Origin: Lepas anatifera
Lineage: Eukaryota > Arthropoda > Thecostraca > Lepadidae
Length of the DNA stretch: 64,000 nt
Direction of reading: 5' to 3'
Assembly: GCA_034440635.1 (NCBI GenBank)
Contig: JAOTON010002191.1
Coordinates: forward strand, 372,001-436,000
The stretch's first letter is position 1. Each line of letters begins with the position of its first letter. A program made the translations under genes and the position numbers. The notes beneath the pieces are model-generated. The model was given only the letters and a program-made list of their open reading frames with translations, was not told the DNA's origin and did not search any database. Positions 55,430 to 64,000 of this stretch are shown in pieces.

Positions 55430-55830
55430 GATGTTGACTCTGATGTGGTCGCACCAATGGCTCTGCCTGAGCGCCTCGGCTGTGATCTGGTCGCACTGGG
55501 GACTGCCCGGGCGCCTCGGCTGTGATCTGGTCGCACTGGGGACTGCCCGGGCGCCTCAGCGGTGACATGGTCGGTCTGAAGACTCTGCCCGGGCGCCTCG
55601 GCTGTGATCTGGTCGCACTGGGGACTGCCCGGGCGCCTCGGCTGTGATCTGGTCGCACTGGGGACTGCCCGGGCGCCTCGGCTGTGATCTGGTCGCACTG
55701 GGGACTGCCCGGGCGCCTCGGCTGTGATCTGGTCACACTGGGGACTGCCCAGGCGCCTCGGCTGTGATCTGGTCGCACTGGGGACTGCCCGGGCGCCTCG
55801 GCTGTGATCTGGTCGCACTTATTACGAAGC
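55430..55830 (+). repeat. 40 bp minisatellite
   Basis: About ten units of GGCTGTGATCTGGTCGCACT plus GGGGACTGCCCGGGCGCCTC. Units are nearly identical, except one variant near 55560-55600. The marker GCGCCTCGGC recurs every 40 bases (for example 55471 and 55511). Long minus-strand frames here are artefacts. Confidence 0.95.
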
Positions 55831-55945
55831 ACTGGGACGCCTCGGTAGTATGGTGACGTATGTCATGCGTGAGTGCAGCTCCCCTTTGATGTCGCCTATA
55901 AATACTCGTTCGATGTAGTATCGCTTGTCTCTTCCCGTGCCCAGT

Positions 55946-56461
55946 GCCGTGGAGTCTGTGCTGTGCGAGGACGGTCCGGTGCAGTGCCGCGGAGTCTGTA
56001 CTGTGTGGGGCCGGTCCCGGTGCAGTGTCGTGGGGTCTGTGCTGTGCGGGGCCGGTCCCGGTGCAGTGCCGTGGAGTCTGTGCTGTGTGGGGCCGGTCCC
56101 GGTGCAATGCCGTGGAGTCTGTGCTGTGTGGGGCCGGTCCCGGTGCAGTGGCGTGGAGTCTGTGCTGTGCGGGGCCGGTCCTGGTGCAGTGCCGTGGGGT
56201 CCGTGCTGTGTGAGGACGGTCCCGGTGCAGTGCCGCGGAGTCTGTACTGTGCGGGGCCGGTCCCGATGCAGTGCCGTGGAGTCTGTGCTGTGTGGGGCCG
56301 GTCCCGGTGCAGTGCCGTGGAGTCTGTGCTGTGTGGGGCCGGTCCCGGTGCAGTGCCGTGGAGTCTGTGCTGTGCGGGGCCGGTCCCGGTGCAGTGCCGT
56401 GGAATCTGTGCTGTGTGGGGCCGGTCCCGGTGCAGTGCCGCGGAGTCGGTACTGTGTGAGG
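55946..56461 (+). repeat. 41 bp minisatellite, left part
   Basis: About 12.5 units of GTCTGTGCTGTGTGGGGCCG plus GTCCCGGTGCAGTGCCGTGGA. It is the same array as 58305-59930, separated from it by a transposon. Forty-one bases is not a multiple of three, so three units cycle through all frames, giving long open frames on both strands without coding meaning. Confidence 0.95.
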
Positions 56462-58304
56462 TAAAGTTGTGCGACTCACGAGTCGGTGTCGGGAGTGTAA
56501 CTCAAATTCCGACTCGTTCGACTCTGAGTTGAGTTGAGTCGAAAAAATTAGACAGGTGAGTTGAGTTGAGTTGAGTCAGTTCACACCATGTCAGTGAGTT
56601 GAATTAAGTTGTGAAGACAGCGGGTCAAAATAGTTAACGAAAGAATGTAACTCAGCACGTAAATATGTTGAATACGTGTTTTGATTTGGCTACCTCTTGC
56701 AAACCTCCTTTAACCTCTTTTGAATACCTTTTCCTCCAGTGCTTCAATTGCTTCAATCAAAGTTTTAGTTTGCTTCAATATATAAATTTAATTATACGGT
56801 TTGATAGCCTATTTTAAAGGCTCATCCGGTCTGAAGAAATCCCAAGGCACAAATAATGCATGTACTCGAAAGATTAAAGAGGCTCTTATCTCTGGCCTTG
56901 TCACATTTTAAGAGGTGGAACGGGCTGCAAAATACATTCGAAATATCTAAAAACACTCCTCATCATCAATATTTAGTATTACTTCTTACCACTCACGGTC
57001 AGTAGAAACACTCAAGCATGCCGCATGCCACGACTCTAATAAAAGAATAAGCACAGACAAGTGTGCGCCATTACTGTCTTTGGAAAACAAATTTAAGCAC
57101 GTATAGGCTCAAGCTTAAGTAGCTAGCTTCAGGGCAACACATTTTAGAAACCACGTGATAATTCATCAAGTGATATGAATATTTCTTATCCACGTATGAT
57201 ACTGTTTCTTCTCTTTTAATTACGCGGTCTGTAGCTGCTTCTTTAATTTTGCCTATTAAAAGCAGATCTTACTTTTAGCATACAAAAGTTTGACCTCTAA
57301 TTTGAAGAAAATATTGAGATACCATTGTTGCACGAATCAGAAGAATTTTTTCCTGCTACTGATTTTTTCGGATTGTCGTCCGTATTTTATTTGGAAAGAA
57401 TAATTGGCAATTTTCTATGAAACCGTTCTCCCATTTTGAAGAGCGATAGGTACGTGCTGTATTGGAGTTTTTCAAGCTGAACATTTGATTGGGTTTAACA
57501 ATATAAATATATTAAATGCAACACGGTGATAAAATTTCCATTTCTATTATCCTTTGTCATATATTGATATGGGATACTATTTACAAGGTTTTGCTGTAGT
57601 TCTTATATTTGCAATTGCAACTAGGTACTCTATTGATTCTAGCTTAGATTTTGGTTAAGCTCATGGCATAGGAATGTTTCATTTAGCAAAATTATCTAGC
57701 ATCCTTCTTTAACAGAAACATAAAGCAATACCCTTGTCATCCCTGAAAACACAGTTTAGATCACCTTTTTAGCTGGGACCTTTTCTGATAGTATAAAGGA
57801 GCAATTATTTGCCTATGTTGTTGTAACCTTAGCCCTTCCATTCCATGTACATGGTTAAACATGCAAAGCTCCTTTTAGAAATCATTGCAACATTGTGTGG
57901 CAGCTTTATCTAGCAGTGACAGTCTGGAATAATTAAAAGATCCTTGGCTCCTGGCTGTAATAATGCCAATGTTTGAATGCCAATAAATGCATTTTCCATC
58001 TATTAATTTTCAGTTTCCCGTATTACTTTCTGTGCAGCTTGTCTTTTACTGGTTTGTTGATTTATTCTTTTGTTATTATTATTTATTTATATTATTTATC
58101 ACTTATTTATATATTTTGAAACCGAGTTTAAGTTTGAGTTGAGTCGTGAGTTGAGTCGGAGTTGAGTTGGAAGGATTTAACCTTGAGTCGGAATTGAGTC
58201 GGCTCACTGAACTCTAGACAATGAGTTGAGTCAGAGTTGAGTCGGCCACCCAGCACATGAGTTAGTTGAGCTGACTCAAGAAAATTCTGAAACGCACAAC
58301 TCTG
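56462..58304. mobile_element. hAT-type element splitting the 41 bp array
   Basis: 1,843 bp bounded by an 8 bp duplication GTGTGAGG / GTGTGAAG (56454-56461 and 58305-58312, one difference). Ends are TAAAGTTGTGCG at the left and, inverted, CAGAGTTGTGCG at the right; CAGAG is a typical hAT start. Both subterminal regions are packed with GAGTTGAGTCGG-type words (56475-56620; 58130-58260), resembling hAT transposase-binding motifs. The middle 1.4 kb is AT-rich with no transposase, so the element is non-autonomous. Confidence 0.85.
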
Positions 58305-59930
58305 GTGTGAAGACGGTCCCGGTGCAGTGCCGTGGAGTCTGTACTGTGTGGGTCCGGTCCCAAAGCAGTGCTGTGGAGTCTGTACTGTGTGGGGCCGGTC
58401 CCGGTGCAGTGTCGTGGAGTCTGTGCTGTGTGGGGCCGGTCCCAGTGCCGTGCCGCTAAGTCTGTACTGTGTGGGGCCGGTCCCGGTGCAGTGCCGTGGA
58501 GTCTGTGCTGTGTGGGGCCGGTCCCGGTGCAGTGCCGCGGAGTCTGCCCTGTGTGGGGCCGGTCCCGGTGCAGTGCCGTGAAGCCTGCCCTGTGCGAGGA
58601 CGGTCCGGTGCAGTGTCGTGGGGTCTGTGCTGTGTGGGGCCGGTCCCGGTGCAGTGCCGCGGAGTCTGCCCTGTGTGGGGCCGGTCCCGGTGCAGTGCCG
58701 TGAAGCCTGCCCTGTGCGAGGACGGTCCGGTGCAGTGTCGTGGGGTCTGTGCTGTGTGGGGCCGGTCCCGGTGCAGTACCGTGGAGTCTGTACTGTGTGG
58801 GGCCGGTCCCGGTGCAGTGCCGCGGAGTCTGTACTGTGCGAGGACGGTCCGGTGCAGTGCCGTGGAGTCTGTGCTGTGTGGGGCCGGTCCCGGTGCAGTG
58901 CCGTGGAGTCTGCCCTGTGTGGGGCCGGTCCCGGTGCAGTGCCGTGGGGTCCGTGCTGTGTGGGGCTGGTCCCGGTGCAGTGCCGTGAAGCCTGCCCTGT
59001 GCGAGGACGGTCCGGTGCAGTGTCGTGGGGTCTGTGCTGTGTGGGGCCGGTCCCAGTGCAGTGCCGTGGGGTCCGTGCTGTGTGGGGCTGGTCCCGGTGC
59101 AGTGCCGTGGAGTCTGTGCTGTGTGGGGCCGGTCCCGGTGCAGTGCCGCGGAGTCTGTGCTGTGCGAGGACGGTCCGGTGCAGTGCCGCGGAGTCTGTAC
59201 TGTGTGGGGCCGGTCCCGGTGCAGTGCCGTGGGTCTGTACTGTGGGGCTGGTCCCGGTGCAGTGCCGTGGAGTCTGTACTGTGTGGGGCCGGTCCCGGTG
59301 CCGTGCCGCGGAGTCTGTGCTGTGTGGGGCCGGTCCCGGTGCAGTGCCGCGGAGTCTGTGCTGTGTGGGGCCGGTCCCGGTGCAGTGGCGTGGAGTCTGT
59401 GCTGTGGGGCCGGTCCCGGTCCCGGTGCAGTGCCGTGGAGTGTGTACTGTGCGGGCTTGTCCCGGTGCAGTGCCGCGGAGTCTGTGCTGTGTGGGGCCGG
59501 TCCCGGTGCAGTGTCGTGGGGTCTGTGCTGTGTGGGGCCGGTCCCGGTGCAGTGCCGTGGAGTCTGTGCTGTGTGGGGCTGGTCCCGGTGCAGTGCCGCG
59601 GAGTCTGTGCTGTGTGGGGCCGGTCCCGGTGCAGTGCCGCGGAGTCTGTGCTGTGTGGGGCCGGTCCCGGTGCCGTGCCGCGGAGTCTGTGCTGTGTGGG
59701 GCCGGTCCCGGTGCAGTGCCGCGGAGTCTGTGCTGTGTGGGGCCGGTCCCGGTGCAGTGCCGTGGAGTCTTTGCTGTGTGGGGCCGGTCCCGGTCCCGGT
59801 GCAGTGCCGTGGAGTCTGTACTGTGCGGGGCTTGTCCCGGTGCAGTGCCGCGGAGTCTGTGCTGTGTGGGGCCGGTCCCGGTGCAGTGCCGCGGAGTCTG
59901 CCCTGTGTGGGGCCGGTCCCGGTGCGGGGA
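58305..59930 (+). repeat. 41 bp minisatellite, right part
   Basis: About 39 units, for example GCAG at 59341 and again at 59382. Variants include units lacking 1-3 bases, units with CGAGGACGGTCC replacing GGGGCCGGTCC, and a duplicated GGTCCC (59405-59425; 59785-59800). Blocks of three to four unit types recur around 58560-58760 and 58980-59060, so higher-order duplication has occurred. Together with the left part the array was about 52 units before interruption. Confidence 0.95.
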
Positions 59931-60440
59931 AGCGCCGTCGGCAGTGGTTTGTTGTTGCGCGCCACTGCACCAACAAACGGCGGCCGAGCGGACGTGCCGC
60001 CGCAGACGGCGCGGCCTCGGCACTGGCGGTGGCGACGCCCCATGCACCGTGCAGCGCAGGGGAGATGTGAGCTCTCGATACAGCGGTTAGTGGACACCGC
60101 GAGGACATGGGTCTGTGCCTGGTGGAGCGGAACTTCAGGCGTCCAGTGGGAAATCGTGTTTTTTTACTCATCAGTCACTAGCTCATCGGCCCCAGCTTGG
60201 AGTGTTTCGCCATCTTACACGGAAAATAGACGTTGGGTCAACAAACTTCATGTTCACGGAGGGGTGTCGAAATATCTGGAAGGCCTTGATTTGTCTGTTT
60301 CGACTTGTGTCCCATGATTTCGGTCTGGTGGGAGGCAATACCGACTATAATACAGATACTCAATTCCGTGAGGAGATCTAACCACTACAGTTTACGGCCA
60401 GAAACCCACCGTTCGAGTGTTTGGCTTCTGAGTAAATCAC
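59931..60440. other. Transition after the array, no gene defended
   Basis: GC-rich to 60100, then balanced. The long plus-strand frames that run in from the minisatellite end here and carry no domain of their own. Confidence 0.35.
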
Positions 60441-61766
60441 CGGTGGTAACCGCGTGTCCCACCGTAAATGACTCCAGAAACAGATTTCACCGCATTTTTG
60501 TTGTTTCGACGCGTTTTTGCGCGCGATTTTCCGTTCCGCTTTCGCTGGTGGCCATATGGTCTGTGTGTGCGGTGCGCGGGAGCCGGAAGCGGCGGCGTGC
60601 GACTTCTCGGCACGGCTCATCGGGCACAGTGCCCGCTCTCAGCCGCACGCAGAGCGCTCTCGGCCGCACGCAGCTCTGGCCAGCGGCCTCCGTCCGCTAC
60701 CCTCGGCTGTCGGGCCTGGAACCCGGGCCCGGGTGAACCCGTGCGCAATGTCACACTCAAGCGACCGACGGCGCCGGCCCGTGAGCACTGCTCCACGCGC
60801 CGCGGCATGCTAATCGCCCTCTGCCGACGGCGCCGGCAATCACCCCGCAGATGAGTGCGGCGATTACCGGCGCGTCGCAATTGTCTCCAGCGCGTCGGCT
60901 GGCGCCGCGCCCATTAGCGGCCGCCGACGCCTCTGCAGGGCGGCGCGTTGTCGTCGCCGAGGAACGGGCAGGGGGCCGAGAGATCTGTGGGGGACCTGGT
61001 AGGGGTGGTGGGACTATGCGGGTCTTTGTGACAGCAGCGATCTTGAGGGTGACTGTGGTGGAAACTGTAGACACCTTATCTTATATTCTGACGACAGGTG
61101 TGCAAGTACCGATGGGGTGTATATTGCATTTTATAAAATTTATATAATTATTGGAAGCGAGATAGTACGGGCGGTATACGTCTTCTAAAGATGCCATCCA
61201 ACTGCCTTCAGGGTTTCATTGTTTCTTAGTTGTAACGCTATCGACGAGTCCGGTGATTACGAATTTGGAGTGGTAATTTATCGTTCTTGATGGAGACTTT
61301 TGTTTGAGATCGAGTGGCCGTGACAGTCGGTGCGGCCGTAAAGTGGGCGGCGGGTCGATGGCTGAGGAGCGTTGACTCCGCGGCCGTCGGGAGTCGGGAG
61401 GGACCGTTGGGCGGGGCGGGTGCCGGCGTGCGATACACGGCCCTGGCCGGCGTGTGACGCACACAGCGGTGGTGCCGACGACCTCTCGGTGTGGTGGTAA
61501 CGCGCCGCCTCGGTCGCGCGGCCCCGTTTGAGCTCACAACAGCTGCCGCGCGCCCGGCATGCCCGGCATGCGCCGAATGAAGCGGAGGCCGGCGCGACCG
61601 TCCGGGGCCCGCCGCAGAGCCGGCGCACCGCACCGCTGCCTGGCCCCATACCCTCTACCTCGTGCTCACCTCCTTCCTCGGCTGCTTCTCGCGAAGTATT
61701 GCTCGCGCTTACGTTTTTGTCAACCTTTCTTTTATTGATACTGTATTTTACACTTCCTTTTTCTTT

Positions 61767-61798
61767 TGTGTGTGTGTGTGTGGGTGTGGGTGTGTGTG
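61767..61798 (+). repeat. GT microsatellite
   Basis: A TG/GT dinucleotide run with a few GG interruptions. Confidence 0.9.
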
Positions 61799-61844
61799 GC
61801 CCCCGTAAGCGGATTGTTCATACATTGAATGCGCAATGTAAATA

Positions 61845-61850
<6 letters not shown>

Positions 61851-61880
<30 letters not shown>
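61851..61880 (+). repeat. CT microsatellite
   Basis: Fifteen uninterrupted CT units. Confidence 0.95.
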
Positions 61881-61884
<4 letters not shown>

Positions 61885-62669
61885 GCCTCTTTTTCCTATT
61901 TCTCTGCCTTTTCGTTCTTTGTATCCACCTCCTGCTCCTAAACTTTGTTCACCTTTGCCTGTGGTTTAGTTCATTTGAGTTTCATGCTGGTGCTGTGGAA
62001 TTTGTTTTATCGTTGCTTGGGGTTTCGTTGAAGCTAGGTACCCAATTGTTTCATCCTTTCTTGTGTAAGCACATCGTTGGGTGTCAACGAACTAAGAATT
62101 GCTTGTCTAGACAGCAAAACAATTTGTTTTTTCCCTTTGTGTCGGGCTTCTGAAATAAATTATAATTATCCAAGGCCCAGTGATACAATCTATTATCCGT
62201 GAAACGGTTCGTTTATCACCGTTCTCATTCTGTCTTCAAAAAAGACGCCCATGCACCACCAGACGCGCACGTAACGGTGTTTTCAAGTATCGGGCGCCGT
62301 GTGTGGGTACAGCCGCCGCGGCCACCAGCCACTTGTCGTCGCGCCCTACCCGCCTCGTCGGATGCGTCGTTTCTCAGGCACCCGGTGTCGTTTGCGCGTG
62401 CGACCCGCCCCGGTCTGGCTCGGCGCCGACAGCCGTGAGCGATGGTCGCGCGCTCACGCGCACCTGTCGTCGCGTCGCGTCGCGTCGTTGGGCCGGCGAC
62501 CCGGCGGCTGCCGCCGGCCGGGCGGTGGCGTGTCAGCCGACACCTGTCGGCGTTGTCCAGGCGTCGGCGGCGGCGCGCCGCTGACCGCGACCTTGCAGCT
62601 GGCTTTTTGTGGGGGCCGGCTGCGGCGTCTCCGGGCTGGCGTCAGCAGCGGTGGCATGACCCCGACCTT

Positions 62670-62695
62670 GCGGCTCGCGCGCGCGCGCGAGCCGC
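62670..62695. other. 26 bp perfect palindrome with CG-alternating core
   Basis: GCGGCTCGC, an alternating CG core, and GCGAGCCGC form an exact palindrome. Alternating CG favours Z-DNA or cruciform extrusion under supercoiling; any function is unknown. Confidence 0.85.
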
Positions 62696-64000
62696 GTCAC
62701 AGCCGCCGGGCGGGGCGCCGTGTTTTTGTGCTGGCGTCTGGTGCTGGCCGCGCGGCTGCTCCAGCTGGCCCGCTGGTGGCACCGGTGGCTCTGCTGTCGG
62801 GTCAGCTGTTTAACTGACCGGGGTCGGCGCCGCCTGAGGTCGCTGGCCGCCGCTGCCGATGATGACGACGACAGCTGCGTCGTTCACGATCTGGCAATGT
62901 GTGCAGCGGGAACCCGGCACTTGGTGGCTAGATCCCAGCCGAGAGGAGAGGCGTGCGTCATCGTGCTGAAGCGCTTCTCAGCAGGAGGATGCAGCTTGGT
63001 CAGTTGTGATTGGTGCTGGAGGCTGTGGACGTGATTCAGCGGTTGTTGCTCGCCTCGGACCAGCTGCAGGCAGCGTTCCCAGCGCCCATGGGACACGGGC
63101 GGAGCTCCAGCTTCGGCGCGCTGCCGTTGTAACATCAGTGTTGACATTGAGCGCTGTGCGGTCGGAGCCGTGTGAAAATGCAGTCTGAGCTCCACCTGTG
63201 CCACAGCGGCCCGCCCGTGCGCAGCTCTGATCTCAGGCACCTGTAGCTGGTCGGATGCTTTTCAACTGCAGACTTCTACAAGCATTCGGTAGCTTCCGCT
63301 TGCTCAGTATTGGAAGCATGTGCCTATGTGTATGGGTAACATGTGTGCCAGGACTGATGAGACTGGTTGCGATTTAATCTGTAGCTGCCAGTGTGAAGTG
63401 TTGAAGCGCGCCACATGAAGCTCCGCCTGCCGGCGGTCGTCCGTGTCCAATCCCGCCGGGCCCGGTGACGCGGAGGTGCGATGCCGGCCGGCTCCCGTTA
63501 CCGGCGCGCGTGACTGTGCTGTCGACACCGATTGCGGTGGACGGCTCGGCACGCGTCCGGCGGAAGCTTGCGCAACGGCGCAGATCTGCCGGCGCCGTCG
63601 ACGGCGACGCTGCGTCGGAAGTCGTTAGCGACGACCGTGTTTGGGTTGGCGGCGCGCTGCAGCGGCAGTGCCGCTCTGATGTTGATATGTGCACGGCTGT
63701 GTGGCGGTCCGCTGCAGTGGACGCCGGGCGTGTCGCGCCGCATCTCCCGAAGCGGGCTTGTCAAACGTTTCTGACGCCCCTTCAAAACGGATGTCCCACC
63801 ATCTGTGTGGTATGGGTTACACGATATGAGTGATATCGGAAAGTACAGTTTTTATGCCAAATGATTGTTAATTTATTGCTGAAATTATTTGGTAAACATC
63901 AAAACGAAAGCATGTTTGACAATATCAGTAGTTGAAAATATCTCATTTTTAGAATATTCAGCACTTTGATTCTGGAGATACCGTATGATGTTTCAGTTGC

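Larger units (their letters stand above)
60440..63800. promoter_or_regulatory. CpG-rich region, possible promoter/5' exon area
   Basis: High GC and frequent CG over most of 60.5-63.8 kb, broken by AT-rich gaps (61060-61200, 61690-62200). Both strands have many open frames by composition. No protein domain, convincing ATG-donor pair or RNA gene was recognised. The composition contrast with the AT-rich ends (63.8 kb onward) suggests a promoter or untranslated exon cluster, but this is inference. Confidence 0.35.

Noticed and set aside
55733..56532. Open frames of 180-250 codons on both strands
   Set aside because: Same reason: left part of the 41 bp array and the end of the 40 bp array.
58128..60171. 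Open frames of 490-640 codons on both strands
   Set aside because: They run through the 41 bp minisatellite. All frames are open because the unit lacks stops and is not a multiple of three, and the same peptides recur in each frame with a shift. No start, splice or domain evidence.
61238..63785. Many 60-170 codon frames on both strands
   Set aside because: High GC lowers stop frequency in every frame; none shows a domain or a convincing start and donor.

Overview
The window reads as animal nuclear DNA, most likely from an arthropod. Genes are sparse, coding exons are short and bounded by GT/AG splice sites, and there are tRNA-derived SINEs, non-LTR retrotransposons, a GIY-YIG Penelope-like remnant and many DNA transposons. 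A 210 bp interstitial array of TTAGG, the usual arthropod telomere unit, points the same way. Species cannot be decided from the sequence; a crustacean or chelicerate is a guess.

Layout. 0-3.9 kb: two minisatellites. 4-9.8 kb: a hAT-type MITE, a possible LTR/primer-binding site, and a THAP-domain exon with a splice donor. 9.87-17.97 kb: a large element (E1) with perfect 32 bp inverted ends flanked by TTAA. It holds decayed P-element/THAP9-like transposase exons and nested MITEs. 18-25.9 kb: repeats built on GTCCAA and ACAATATTG, a ~157 bp tandem repeat, a Penelope-like GIY-YIG remnant between TTAGG tracts, and a TTAA-flanked MITE. 25.9-31.46 kb: a second, inverted copy (E2) of the 9.87-17.97 kb element. 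31.7 kb: a convincing first coding exon of a host gene, followed in its putative intron by a CR1/L2-like LINE in antisense. 39.4-42.1 kb: a non-autonomous hAT element with a nested SINE. 42-50.9 kb: GC-richer DNA with several candidate exons and an 11-codon minisatellite. 50.9-55.3 kb: more TTAA MITEs, an 18 bp perfect hairpin and a tRNA-like SINE. 55.4-59.9 kb: 40 bp and 41 bp minisatellites, the latter split by another hAT-type insertion. 60-63.8 kb: a very GC/CpG-rich, probably promoter-like region.

No complete intact protein gene is visible. The most confident protein matches are all mobile-element derived: the THAP domain, P-type transposase, GIY-YIG endonuclease, LINE endonuclease/RT and LINE C-terminal zinc knuckle. 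The best host-gene evidence is the 28-codon exon at 31.73 kb.

The most interesting structure is the family formed by E1 and E2. Each copy has identical 32 bp termini at its own two ends, but the outer tips differ between the copies, while the asymmetric subterminal regions are shared. The repeats around them run in mirror order over about 21 kb. Two further TTAA-flanked MITE families are loaded with AGGTCA half-sites. Insertion events can be dated relative to one another from nested, perfect target-site duplications.
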